From NCBI GenBank assembly GCA_021800135.1, contig JAJYZH010000015.1, forward strand, positions 1 to 10,185: DNA of 10,185 nucleotides, written 5' to 3'. This document shows positions 1 through 7,268 of the stretch, one piece after another (within the stretch, counting starts at the first letter, position 1; each line of letters opens with the position of its first letter). The notes below the pieces were generated by a model, which saw only the letters and a program-made list of their open reading frames with translations, did no database searches and had not been told where the DNA came from. The stretch comes from Microcaldota archaeon. Its GTDB lineage: Archaea; Micrarchaeota; Micrarchaeia; Micrarchaeales; Micrarchaeaceae. The translations under genes and the position numbers were made by a program.

Positions 1-161
1 AGCCTCTCATATACCAAGTTGTACGACTTATTTATCTGCAAGTACGCATTTATCGCCTGTATCAGCGCATATTCCTCGCTTTCATAGGCGTTTTTTATCG
101 CGCCCTTCGCACCCTCAATCATCTTCTTCCTCAGTTCATCAAACGATTCAGCCACATACAT
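1..161 (-). CDS. nop5: Nop5-like C/D snoRNP core protein, N-terminal part, runs off the window
   Basis: Fifty-three codons are visible from an ATG at 161-159 that overlaps the pheT stop codon as ATGA. The visible segment is helical and charged and contains LIQAINAYLQINKSYNLVYE. This resembles the coiled-coil entry of archaeal Nop5, where family members read roughly IIQAI.ALDDL.K..NL..ERL. Nop5 bridges fibrillarin and L7Ae on C/D box guide RNAs for 2'-O-methylation of rRNA and tRNA. In ordinary Nop5 this segment follows an N-terminal fibrillarin-binding domain of about 100 residues or more; here only about 30 residues precede it. Upstream in this frame a TAA lies at 197-195 and the only other start is the adjacent GTG, so no such domain can be encoded. 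No clear Shine-Dalgarno site is seen, so translational coupling to pheT is likely. The identification rests on a short match and the rest of the gene is not visible. Confidence 0.55.
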   Translation of the reverse strand, partial: MYVAESFDELRKKMIEGAKGAIKNAYESEEYALIQAINAYLQINKSYNLVYER

Positions 162-1807
162 CACTTTTCGAAATATGAAACTTTGCCGATCAGGTTAACT
201 TCGCACGCCACTATCGGTTCGAGAAGCTTGAAGTTCTCAAGGACAGATGGTGCTATCTCGCCAAGCATCCCCCTTTTCTTCCCTTCTATAATTATCTCGG
301 CGCACCTTCCGCTTATGAATGCCTTGTCCTCCGCCTCCCTTATCTCGTACTTTACCTCAAGATACTTCATCACAGATTCGAGCGTGCTCTTCGCCTCCGC
401 GAAGTTTACCTTCGAATTCTGGCTAGCGAAAGCGAGGTTAACCTTCTCATACGGTTTTCCGCCCCTTACCTCAAACACGCTGCCTATCTCAAACAGCCTT
501 TGCGGCATCCTTTCATGCACAGACCTACTGAGATCCTGAAGGATTCCCGGCAGTATCGCCATCCTCAGCATTGTAAGGTTCTCAGTCTTCGAATATACAA
601 CCGAAACTCTTTCGGCAGCGCCCGCATATCCCATATCAGAGAATGATATCTCTTCGTTTGTGAGGTAATTGTTTACTGCCTCAGTAAATCCAAGCCCGAC
701 CATGAACCTCGCTATATCATCCCCATATTCATATAAGTCTCCAGGCAGTCCGACAGCAACGCCGCGCACAGGGAGCGGCACTATCCTGTCATATCCAAAG
801 CTTATTGCTATATCCTCTACCACATCCTGATAATTGAAAACATCGAGCCTGTATGGCGGCACATGGACAAGCAGGTTATTTCCATACTTTGACGCCGGAT
901 ATCCCATCCTGTTTATATATCCGACCAACATGCTCTCCGTAAGCTTCGCGCCTATAGTGGAATCTACCTTTCTTAGATTTACCTTTATGTCCCTGTATGT
1001 CATATCAGGAGTAACCTCCTTCCTGCCTTTGTAAAGTATCACTACCGGATATATCTCGCCCCCCTGGTCCATCAACGATGCTGCAAGAAGGTTGGCTGTC
1101 TCTTTTACCGTCTTCTCGGATGTCCCCGTCACATCCACCAATATATTTGTCGTATTCGCGTCTATAGCGGTTGCCTTTGAATTTATTATCGGTATCATGG
1201 AAAGTATCTTCTCCGAGTCTCTCAAGAACGGGTACTTCTTCCTGCCCTTCCCGCTTACGGTATTGGAGTATTTTATCCCCTTCGCATGCCTTTCTAATAT
1301 CTCATCAAAGCTCATTTCCCTGTCTGCACCTATCGGCAGAAACCTGCCTTCGGCCGAAGCATCGTACACAAGGTCTCCGTTTACAATGTTATAGTTGTGC
1401 AACCCTATTGCCATCTTCTTCCTGCTTCTTCCATATGTCTCTGCGAGCTTTTCGGTGAAGCTTATCATATACTTCAGGCTCCTCTCGTTAAGCTTGACTC
1501 CCTTAGCCACGAATGCCGCTATGTACGGCCTTACCCTGCTCACCGCCTCTGCCACCTCTATGCTGAGTTCCGGTTCACTCTTTACCGCATAGTATCCATA
1601 CTCAGGTACTTTGCCGTTGGAGAAGCTTTCAAGCGCCCTCTTTATACCATAGAAATCGAGCATGTCTGGCCTGTTTGGTGTAACATCAATTGATATCTCG
1701 TCCCCTTCTACCCCCTCTACCTCTAAGCCTATCCTGTTTATGGTTTCCACAAGCTTCTCTGTATCCCCGGAACCTAAATCATTTATGTTGAATGTCACTA
1801 TTGCCAT
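161..1807 (-). CDS. pheT: Phenylalanyl-tRNA synthetase beta subunit, archaeal type
   Basis: Beta subunit of the (alpha-beta)2 PheRS, which charges tRNA-Phe. In the family this subunit carries the editing site (B3/B4) and tRNA-binding elements. I chose the ATG at 1807, giving 548 residues beginning MAIVTFNINDL, because archaeal PheT proteins are about 550 residues and begin in this way. An upstream in-frame start at 1846 would overlap pheS by 34 bases. Visible landmarks are TPNRPDM at residues 43-49 and the B3/B4 region around 85-255, containing PFLRDSEKILSMIPIINS. The B5 domain spans about 270-345 and ends VPPYRLDVFNYQDVVEDIA. A non-catalytic synthetase-like core follows. The bacterial N-terminal EMAP-like tRNA-binding domain is absent, as expected in archaea. 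Only five bases separate it from the pheS stop codon, and its TGA overlaps the next gene's ATG. Confidence 0.96.
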   Translation of the reverse strand: MAIVTFNINDLGSGDTEKLVETINRIGLEVEGVEGDEISIDVTPNRPDMLDFYGIKRALESFSNGKVPEYGYYAVKSEPELSIEVAEAVSRVRPYIAAFVAKGVKLNERSLKYMISFTEKLAETYGRSRKKMAIGLHNYNIVNGDLVYDASAEGRFLPIGADREMSFDEILERHAKGIKYSNTVSGKGRKKYPFLRDSEKILSMIPIINSKATAIDANTTNILVDVTGTSEKTVKETANLLAASLMDQGGEIYPVVILYKGRKEVTPDMTYRDIKVNLRKVDSTIGAKLTESMLVGYINRMGYPASKYGNNLLVHVPPYRLDVFNYQDVVEDIAISFGYDRIVPLPVRGVAVGLPGDLYEYGDDIARFMVGLGFTEAVNNYLTNEEISFSDMGYAGAAERVSVVYSKTENLTMLRMAILPGILQDLSRSVHERMPQRLFEIGSVFEVRGGKPYEKVNLAFASQNSKVNFAEAKSTLESVMKYLEVKYEIREAEDKAFISGRCAEIIIEGKKRGMLGEIAPSVLENFKLLEPIVACEVNLIGKVSYFEK

Positions 1808-1812
1808 CACAA

Positions 1813-3291
1813 TCACAGTTTCAGCCTGCCCCTGCTCCTGAGCCAACCTATATCATTCTTGTAAAGGGTCGTAAGGGCGTCTATGTCCAGCGCCTTGAAG
1901 AACAGCCTGTCGAGTCCGGCGCCCCATGCAAGGACGGTTTTGCTGGTTCCCAGCGCCTTTGTTATCTCCTTCCTTATTATCCCGGCCCCTACAAGTTCTA
2001 TCCAGTCTCCCTTCTCCCTATCGTAATACATAGCCTCAAGCCCTGGTTCTACGAACGGGAAGTATGACGGCTTGAACCTGAACTCCTTAGGGTTGTTCAC
2101 ATTAAAGCCAAGATTCTGGTAGAATGTTTTTAGCGTGTATATAATGTGCGCAAGGTTAAGGTTGTCACCTATTATTATCCCATCAGTCTGGACAAGTTCT
2201 GCAAGGTGCTTGTAGTCTATGCTTTCATTCCTGAATACCTTGCCTACGGAAAAGAGCTTGACAGGATAGTCGCCCCGGACCGCATTGGCGAACTTGTAGA
2301 TGTAGTGTGCCGAAACGCTTGTAGCCTGCGTCCTCAGCAGCGCCTGCTTTGCCAACTCCTCCTTCCATATCCTCTCCCAGTTCGCCTTGTGCATCCTCTT
2401 TACTCTGTTCAGAAGCGCCACGTCCTCTATGCTTATCTCCTTTGGGTTTGAAAGGAAGAAAGTATCCTGCATCTCCCTGGTCGGATGGTCTTGGGGCGAG
2501 AAAAGGACGTCGAAGTTCCAGAACGCCGATTCCACTATCGGACCAGATACCTCAACAAACCCCATGTCAAGCCAAACATGCCTTACATAGTTTATGAACT
2601 CCCTGACGGGATGCAGCCTCGCCGCATAGCTTTCCTCTGCGGGGGCGCTTATATCATACCTCTTAAACTTCATCTTTTTCCACGAGCCTGATGATATCAT
2701 CTCCTTTGTAAGCTGCCCAACACCTTCAGATTCCTCTGACTCGAGCATCCTCCTGCCCTCCTCTGTTATTGAGACGCTGCCGATGAAACCCTTCTCCTCG
2801 ATATTAAGGAGCTTCCTCCTTTCAAGGGCTTTTATCTCGTCAGCGTGCTTCTTCATGTATCCATCGTCTATGCTCTGCATGCCATCCAGCTCATTCAGGA
2901 TTTTCCTCATCCCGTATTCAAAGCCTTTAGACGCGGCTTCCATGCCTTTGCTGTTCACTTTTACAGTATCCCCTTCAAGTGTTATCCAGCCGTTTTTCTT
3001 TGCCCAGATAAGGCCTATCTTGTCATCTATCTCTGCCGCCTTGAGCGGACCCTTCAATGACCTGACCAGCCTTTCCTCAGGAAACATCTCCATGTACTCC
3101 CTGCCTTCCTTCGTGAGCGATGCTCCGGCTACCCTGCTCTTCTCTGCATTCACAGCCTTCTTTTCAAGCAGCGCCTCCACTGCCCATATGACCTGATCCC
3201 TGCTGAGACCTGTCCCCTCTGCTATGCTCCCAACATCACTTTCCTTCCTGTTTTTTATGAAGTCAAGAAGCTTCAACTGGTATTCATGCAA
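1813..3291 (-). CDS. pheS: Phenylalanyl-tRNA synthetase alpha subunit, archaeal type
   Basis: Catalytic subunit of PheRS (class II synthetase), 492 residues, close to the usual archaeal length of about 500. Residues 1-200 look like tandem winged-helix modules, as in archaeal/eukaryotic alpha subunits. The catalytic core follows: motif 1 around GFVEVSGPIVES (244-255), motif 2 with FRNE (353-356), the aromatic FPFVEPG (411-417) and motif 3 GAGLDRL (457-463). The start is TTG at 3291-3289; a TGA lies seven codons upstream in the same frame with no ATG or GTG between, and family members carry a similar LH.Y.. beginning. Several residues of the substrate pocket differ from the family pattern: LRTHTT is LRTQAT (319-324) and LAEFHQVEG is LAELVQTDG (363-371). 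The fold and the adjacent pheT make the assignment safe. The effect of the substitutions is unknown. Confidence 0.96.
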   Translation of the reverse strand: MHEYQLKLLDFIKNRKESDVGSIAEGTGLSRDQVIWAVEALLEKKAVNAEKSRVAGASLTKEGREYMEMFPEERLVRSLKGPLKAAEIDDKIGLIWAKKNGWITLEGDTVKVNSKGMEAASKGFEYGMRKILNELDGMQSIDDGYMKKHADEIKALERRKLLNIEEKGFIGSVSITEEGRRMLESEESEGVGQLTKEMISSGSWKKMKFKRYDISAPAEESYAARLHPVREFINYVRHVWLDMGFVEVSGPIVESAFWNFDVLFSPQDHPTREMQDTFFLSNPKEISIEDVALLNRVKRMHKANWERIWKEELAKQALLRTQATSVSAHYIYKFANAVRGDYPVKLFSVGKVFRNESIDYKHLAELVQTDGIIIGDNLNLAHIIYTLKTFYQNLGFNVNNPKEFRFKPSYFPFVEPGLEAMYYDREKGDWIELVGAGIIRKEITKALGTSKTVLAWGAGLDRLFFKALDIDALTTLYKNDIGWLRSRGRLKL

Positions 3292-3309
3292 GTTACCACT
3301 CTGTAATGC

Positions 3310-4080
3310 TCACCTGCTGGCCTTTACGTATGCGTATATTATGAAAAGCAGGATAAACAGCGCTATTATTATGAATGAGAATATGCCGAGATAAGCATAG
3401 ACTCCGGAGAAGAACTTCAACACCTCTGTCTGGAGGCTTTCTGTTATTGTGAATGTGAGCTCGAACTTCGAAAGCGGTTCGCCGAAGAACCATGATGCTC
3501 TGCTGACATTCGCGTAGTTGTTGGTTATCCCGCTTGCAGGGGCATCAGGTATCGGATAGATCGAAGTTATGCTGCTTCCTGAAGGCAGGACTATGGTAAG
3601 CGTAGTGTTTGAGGGCAGCACCTCTCCGCTTACCCCGTGCTCAAAGTTGAATGTGCTAGGCCTGAATGTGTAGAGAAACTCCCTAGGCTGCAGCCTGCTG
3701 ATGCTTGTGACATTTAGCACGTAATAGCTCATCAAAAGGTATGCCCTGCCGCCGTTTGCCTCTTTTACGAGGGCACCAGGAAGGAATCTAAAGTTGAAAA
3801 CACCTTTTTCCGGATTTATTATGTGCTGTGTGAGAGTAGGACCTATCAGTGACTGCCACTCCTCAAGGGTGAGGTTAAGCGCGGCCCTGTCTGTCGTATA
3901 TTGCTGTACGGACTGGTTGCTTACCTGCACCGTAAGCACCTCCGTGACCTCTGCGCTGGTATTGGCGAGCAGCGTTACGGTGGTGTTAAGGTTTGTAACC
4001 GTGTATGAACCATAAGACACGTGGGAGTAGAGTATAAGGGATAAAAAAGCCACGACTACGACAAGAGCTAAACGCCTCAC
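3310..4080 (-). CDS. Predicted secreted or surface protein with C-terminal membrane anchor
   Basis: I do not recognise the family. The 256-residue product starts with a signal-peptide-like segment (two Arg, then a hydrophobic stretch, residues 1-24). A Ser/Thr/Asn-rich ectodomain follows, and a hydrophobic anchor at about 229-252 ends in the short basic tail VKASR. This predicts an N-out, C-in type I topology. The ectodomain has seven N-X-S/T sequons and no cysteine anywhere, consistent with an archaeal cell-surface glycoprotein. The start is GTG at 4080-4078, supported by AGGTG on the minus strand (bases 4091-4087) six bases upstream. It precedes pheS by 18 bases in the same reading frame, so it heads the pheS-pheT-nop5 unit. 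A surface protein there is unexpected, and function cannot be inferred from context. Confidence 0.75.
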   Translation of the reverse strand: MRRLALVVVVAFLSLILYSHVSYGSYTVTNLNTTVTLLANTSAEVTEVLTVQVSNQSVQQYTTDRAALNLTLEEWQSLIGPTLTQHIINPEKGVFNFRFLPGALVKEANGGRAYLLMSYYVLNVTSISRLQPREFLYTFRPSTFNFEHGVSGEVLPSNTTLTIVLPSGSSITSIYPIPDAPASGITNNYANVSRASWFFGEPLSKFELTFTITESLQTEVLKFFSGVYAYLGIFSFIIIALFILLFIIYAYVKASR

Positions 4081-4170
4081 GAATCACACCTAAATATTGA
4101 TTGATTCCCTACTAATAAATAATTATGCCTATTTATTTACTCTGTCCAACTGGTAGGCAATGGAGATGCA
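4081..4170. promoter_or_regulatory. Divergent promoter region for the pheST unit and pelota
   Basis: These 90 bases separate two divergent genes and are very AT-rich. Reading minus, an ATTATTTATTAG box lies at about 4123-4112. A start about 25 bases downstream would leave a short leader containing the AGGTG site (4091-4087) for the surface-protein GTG. Reading plus, a TATTTATTTA box lies at about 4130-4139 and would start transcription near 4158, just before the pelota ribosome-binding site GGAG (4162-4165). The boxes are read by eye. Exact start sites are inferred from usual archaeal TATA-to-start spacing. Confidence 0.5.
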
Positions 4171-5211
4171 ATGAATATACTGAGGTTCAGGAAGGCTGAA
4201 GGTGCTATGAAGCTCAGGGTGGACAATGCCGAAGACCTGTGGGCGCTGCAGAGGATACTGTTCCAGAACGATATAGTAAAGTCCGAAAGCACCAGGAGAT
4301 TCAGGCCGAGCGAGGGTGCAGAGGGCGAGATGAAAGAGGTAATAATCACGTTAAGGGTGGAAAAGACAGAGCTTGATAGAAATGCACTTGCACTGAGGAT
4401 ATCCGGAAAGATACTGGAAGGCAAGCCGCTCGAGTATGTAAGGCTAAACACATACCACACCTTGGGCATAGGGCTGCACGACACCCTGGAGATAACGAAA
4501 CTGTCATGGCCCGATTACATACTAGGGGTGATAAAGGAAGCCGTAGAGGATACGAAGAAGCCCAGATTGGCCGTAATCCTGGTCGACGATGAGAAGGCGC
4601 TGCCTGCATACGTGCTCGGATATGGCATTGAGTTCATGAGCGAGGTCTACAGCAAGCTCAGCAAGAGGATGAAGCCGAAGGACTTCGAGGAACAGAGGGA
4701 GAAATACTTTAACGGGTTAATAGAGATCATAAAGAACCTTAATACAGATACGGTGATAGTGGCCGGGCCGGGATTCACGAAAGATGACCTGAAGAAGTAC
4801 ATAGAGGAAAAGGGCCTTTCTGAGAAGATCGGGAAGCGCGTAATCTATGAGAGGGCAAGCGACACGGAAAGGACTGGCATGTACGAGCTGATCAAAAGCG
4901 CGGGAGTAGAAAGCGTAATGATAAGGGGAAGGATGAGGAATGAGTTCAGGGCAATGGAAGAATTCCTGGGCGCGCTGAGCGTAGGCAAAGCTGGATATGG
5001 AATGGAGAAAGTAAGGGACGCAATTGAGAATTACGAAGCAACCGCAATACTGGTGAATGATTCAACGCTCGGAGATGCGAATATGCAGAATCTGCTCTCA
5101 GAAGCCGAGAAGCGGGGAGTGAAGATAATGATAATAAACTCATCGGGGGACGCAGGCTCCCAGCTGCGCAGCTTCAAGGATGTAGCTTGGGTTGGCAACA
5201 TAGCGACGTAG
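4171..5211 (+). CDS. pelA: Pelota/Dom34 ribosome-rescue factor
   Basis: Pelota (Dom34), 346 residues, the usual archaeal length. In archaea it is delivered by aEF1A to stalled ribosomes, enters the A site and, with ABCE1, splits the subunits for no-go and non-stop rescue. Domain A (about 1-130, Sm-like) includes MKLRVDNAEDLWALQRIL. Domain B (about 132-255) carries the diagnostic AGPGFTKDDL at 198-207 and lacks the GGQ of release factor aRF1, so it does not hydrolyse peptidyl-tRNA. Domain C (about 258-346) includes VGKAGYGMEKVRDAIENYEA. The ATG at 4171 is preceded by GGAG (4162-4165) at 5-base spacing; two nearby ATGs (4160 and 4166) are out of frame. The extreme C terminus (QLRSFKDVAWVGNIAT) departs from the usual ending with an L..LGGIAAILR-like pattern. 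It is transcribed alone, divergent from the pheST unit. Confidence 0.96.
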   Translation: MNILRFRKAEGAMKLRVDNAEDLWALQRILFQNDIVKSESTRRFRPSEGAEGEMKEVIITLRVEKTELDRNALALRISGKILEGKPLEYVRLNTYHTLGIGLHDTLEITKLSWPDYILGVIKEAVEDTKKPRLAVILVDDEKALPAYVLGYGIEFMSEVYSKLSKRMKPKDFEEQREKYFNGLIEIIKNLNTDTVIVAGPGFTKDDLKKYIEEKGLSEKIGKRVIYERASDTERTGMYELIKSAGVESVMIRGRMRNEFRAMEEFLGALSVGKAGYGMEKVRDAIENYEATAILVNDSTLGDANMQNLLSEAEKRGVKIMIINSSGDAGSQLRSFKDVAWVGNIAT

Positions 5212-5426
5212 CCGGTCTTTGTACAAAAGATTTAAATATAAAGCTGCAGACATCCTAATAGGAAACATATTTACGGATATGTGGTACAGATGTCAAGACA
5301 ATCGCTGTCATGGTCACCGAGGTCTAGTTTTGTCATAGGCAGCGCATGCAAGGACAATACAAATACAAATATGCCATATATCCTCCATTTGGCTGCATAA
5401 AATCCTTCAAGTTTTTGGGTGTTTGT
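5212..5426 (+). other. Intergenic region with tandem TATA-like boxes, possible long leader
   Basis: Between pelota and the winged-helix gene are 215 bases without a convincing gene. A strong TATA box sits at 5231-5240. A second, CATATTTA (5266-5273), is preceded by GGAAA and resembles the promoter at 9420-9434. Transcription from either would leave a leader of roughly 130-170 bases before the GTG at 5427. Two tiny ORFs are present, 5279-5338 (19 codons, with two Cys and two His) and 5290-5400 (36 codons). Neither has a ribosome-binding site and I do not recognise either, so I do not call them genes. I see no tRNA, clear C/D-box pair or strong hairpin. Confidence 0.5.
5226..5240 (+). promoter_or_regulatory. 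Archaeal BRE/TATA promoter downstream of pelota
   Basis: AAAAGA followed by TTTAAATATA is close to an ideal archaeal BRE plus TATA box. It lies just after the pelota stop codon and points towards the winged-helix gene. Usual spacing would place the transcription start near 5260. Confidence 0.65.
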
Positions 5427-5828
5427 GTGGCGCAAATGGTCGTATTAAAGGAAAGTGAAAAAAGTTCGAAACTATCAGAGCGTGAGCGCCTGCTGCTTCT
5501 CGAAGTCGGTAGGGACGAGATATACAGCGCTTCGATGTTCGTTGATTACTTCAGCGAGGAATACTCTATGGCAAAGAGCACGGTATGGTACAACCTGCAT
5601 AAGTTGAAGGCGAAGGAGATACTGGATTTTGCGAGCAAGGAGGAGGTAGGCAAATCCATGAAGCTCACTAAGAAAGGGCTGTCAGAACTTATGAGGCTGA
5701 GATCTACGCCTGTGGTGATGCAAGTAGCCTATGCCGACGCAGGAAGCAGAAGGCACAACGCACTCAGCAGGCTGGGATACTACACGCAGGTCATGGGAAA
5801 TAGTTACGCTTACCTTGGGCAGAAGTGA
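5427..5828 (+). CDS. Small winged-helix DNA-binding protein, putative regulator
   Basis: The product has 133 residues. Residues 47-66 (SMAKSTVWYNLHKLKAKEIL) read as a winged-helix recognition helix and residues 77-92 (SMKLTKKGLSELMRLR) as the wing with the common LT..G motif, so DNA binding is likely. I do not recognise a named family, and the C-terminal 40 residues (with DAGSRRHNALSRLGYY) match nothing I know. Start choice: GTG at 5427 has GGGTG at 5417-5421, five bases upstream, and gives MAQMVVLKES. The ATG at 5436 is an alternative, and the ATG at 5346 would add about 27 residues of non-conserved appearance without a ribosome-binding site. It is convergent with the alkyltransferase gene, 30 bases away. 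The target is unknown; the long leader could hold an autoregulatory site, but I see no clear operator. Confidence 0.65.
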   Translation: MAQMVVLKESEKSSKLSERERLLLLEVGRDEIYSASMFVDYFSEEYSMAKSTVWYNLHKLKAKEILDFASKEEVGKSMKLTKKGLSELMRLRSTPVVMQVAYADAGSRRHNALSRLGYYTQVMGNSYAYLGQK

Positions 5829-5858
5829 TGGGTTTTCTGGAACGGTAGAGGCAGGGTG

Positions 5859-6134
5859 TCATGCGATTGCGCCTTCCTTCTTAAGGAGCATCGCTTTCAT
5901 CCTGCTTCCCCCGTTTGAATAGCTGCCTAGGCTGCCGTCGCTTTTTATTACCCTGTGGCATGGCACTTCTATCGGAAACGGATTCCTGCGCAACGCTGTG
6001 CCGGCTGCCCTGTACGCGCCAGGCTTGCCTACGTTCTTCGCAATCTCCTTATAGTTCGATGTCCTGCCTTCAGGTATCCTGCACACTTCAAGCAGAACCT
6101 GTACCTGGAAGCGCGTCAATCCCCTCTCTTCCAA
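5859..6134 (-). CDS. ogt: Single-domain O6-alkylguanine-DNA alkyltransferase (MGMT/Ogt)
   Basis: This DNA repair protein family transfers the alkyl group from O6-alkylguanine to its own cysteine in a suicide reaction. The 91-residue product is only the conserved C-terminal MGMT domain. It contains PEGRTSNYKEIA (21-32, helix-turn-helix entry), the Arg-finger region GAYRAAGTALRRNP (39-52) and the active-site motif VPCHRVI (57-63) with Cys59. A loop GSLGSYSNGG (67-76) follows, and the N-terminal domain of full-length Ogt/MGMT (typically 150-200 residues) is missing. Because Cys59 is present it is not an alkyltransferase-like (ATL) protein, which replaces Cys, often with Trp. The start is TTG at 6134, with GGAG three bases upstream, which is close. 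A second TTG five codons on (6119) is possible. It lies 40 bases after tyrS and probably ends that transcript. Confidence 0.88.
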   Translation of the reverse strand: MEERGLTRFQVQVLLEVCRIPEGRTSNYKEIAKNVGKPGAYRAAGTALRRNPFPIEVPCHRVIKSDGSLGSYSNGGSRMKAMLLKKEGAIA

Positions 6135-6174
6135 CCTCTCCTTAATAGTATATCCCGTATGCTTGGATATCGCA

Positions 6175-7257
6175 TTACCTGGTTATAGTATAACCCCTGA
6201 CCTCCTCGTAAAGCGCCCTCGCCGTGTTATTGTTCTCGAAATGCTCCCTTATCGGCTTTACTCTCTTCTCCAATTCCCCCGACACAAAACTCTTCATGTC
6301 TGCCGGATGAATCTTGCCAGCCTTGTAAGATTTTACAAGTTCGTTGAAGTTATCAGCCTCAAAAAGACCCCCGAATTTTTCGGGCCTTTCTATAGCGATG
6401 GGTCCCATTTTATCATCTATTATTATCTTCTCAAGGTAGTCAAATATAGGGTTCCCATCAGTTACCTTTTCAGGGCAGTAGGCGCCATTCACCTTCTTTT
6501 TTATCTGTTCGAAAGTGTCATGCACCGTTATTGAGCTGCTAGGATCCGACTTTGACATCTTATAGCTCATCAGCGTATCTTCGTCGCTGGATTTAAGGTC
6601 TGCAGGTGCGCCTTTCAGGCCAAGAAGCAGCGGGTGACTTACGACCACGGGTACCTTCCATCCATACCTCTGCGCCGCTTCCCTTGCCAGTATATTCGCT
6701 TTCCTCTGGTCTATGCCAAGCTGGCAAATGTCTATATCCATCTGGAATATGTCTGTCGCCTGCATTATTGGGTAGAATATCTGCGCCGAAGAAAGCGCCT
6801 CCCCCTCCCTCCTTCCCATTATTGTTATAGCCCTCTTAACTCTGTCGAGCGAAGTTATTTTCCCTATTCTGAGAAATCTCTCCCAATAGGAGAAATCCTG
6901 CATTAGGTCCTTGTTCCAGATTATCTCAACCTTATCTGTGTCGACTCCAGCAGCTTTCCAAACTTCGACGAAGTACTTTCCTGCCGTACGTATATGATCA
7001 ATATCCCCCCCAAGCTTGTTGTTTATGTATGCAAAATAATCTGCAAGATACAACTTGAAGTGCACTCCTGTGCTCAATATCTTCTTTATGTTCTTGGAGC
7101 GCATAAGTCCGAAGTGTATGCCAGCGATCCCCGAAGGCTCGAAGCCGTCATACGCGTTTGGATGTTCTTTGCTTTCGAAGACGTGCCTTAGCTCCTCCTC
7201 CGTAACTATCTCGGCCGCGAAACTCTTGAAAAGTGAAACCTTCTCCTCTACATCCAT
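6175..7257 (-). CDS. tyrS: Tyrosyl-tRNA synthetase, archaeal type
   Basis: Class I synthetase that charges tRNA-Tyr, 360 residues. The Rossmann entry is AYDGFEPSGIAGIHFG (35-50), where Tyr36 aligns with a substrate-contacting position and HFG replaces the HIGH signature. ADYFAYIN follows at 72-79. The tyrosine pocket YPIMQATDIF.MDID..QLGIDQRK lies at 162-186, and the second class I signature is KMSKS at 233-237. There is no bacterial S4 domain, as expected for archaea. The start is ATG at 7257, giving the usual short helical N-terminus. The leader between the upstream tRNA-Val gene and this ATG is only 11 bases (CTGATGATTTT), without a strong Shine-Dalgarno site, so expression may depend on processing of a shared precursor. 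It is followed 40 bases later by the alkyltransferase gene. Confidence 0.96.
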   Translation of the reverse strand: MDVEEKVSLFKSFAAEIVTEEELRHVFESKEHPNAYDGFEPSGIAGIHFGLMRSKNIKKILSTGVHFKLYLADYFAYINNKLGGDIDHIRTAGKYFVEVWKAAGVDTDKVEIIWNKDLMQDFSYWERFLRIGKITSLDRVKRAITIMGRREGEALSSAQIFYPIMQATDIFQMDIDICQLGIDQRKANILAREAAQRYGWKVPVVVSHPLLLGLKGAPADLKSSDEDTLMSYKMSKSDPSSSITVHDTFEQIKKKVNGAYCPEKVTDGNPIFDYLEKIIIDDKMGPIAIERPEKFGGLFEADNFNELVKSYKAGKIHPADMKSFVSGELEKRVKPIREHFENNNTARALYEEVRGYTITR

Positions 7258-7268
7258 AAAATCATCAG

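Noticed and set aside
183..539. Plus-strand ORF of 118 codons opposite pheT
   Set aside because: Shadow of the pheT coding frame, with no promoter, ribosome-binding site or recognisable domain. The same holds for other antisense frames over pheS, tyrS, dph6 and the aminotransferase.
1808..1846. Upstream start of pheT adding MAQEQGQAETVIV
   Set aside because: It overlaps pheS, and archaeal PheT proteins begin at a sequence like MAIVTFNINDL. The extension is the pheS coding end read in another frame.
4137..4484. Minus-strand ORF of 115 codons opposite the pelota start
   Set aside because: Antisense to strongly conserved Pelota domain A and runs through its promoter and ribosome-binding site.
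5279..5338. Nineteen-codon ORF with a Cys-x4-Cys-x-Gly-His pattern suggestive of a zinc site
   Set aside because: No Shine-Dalgarno site, too short, and no recognised family. Likely chance within the leader.
5290..5400. Thirty-six-codon Ser/Arg-rich ORF in the same leader
   Set aside because: No ribosome-binding site and no recognisable pattern. Overlaps another chance frame.
5346..5426. ATG start extending the winged-helix protein by about 27 residues
   Set aside because: No ribosome-binding site precedes it and the extension is Tyr/Lys-rich filler. GTG at 5427 has GGGTG at correct spacing.
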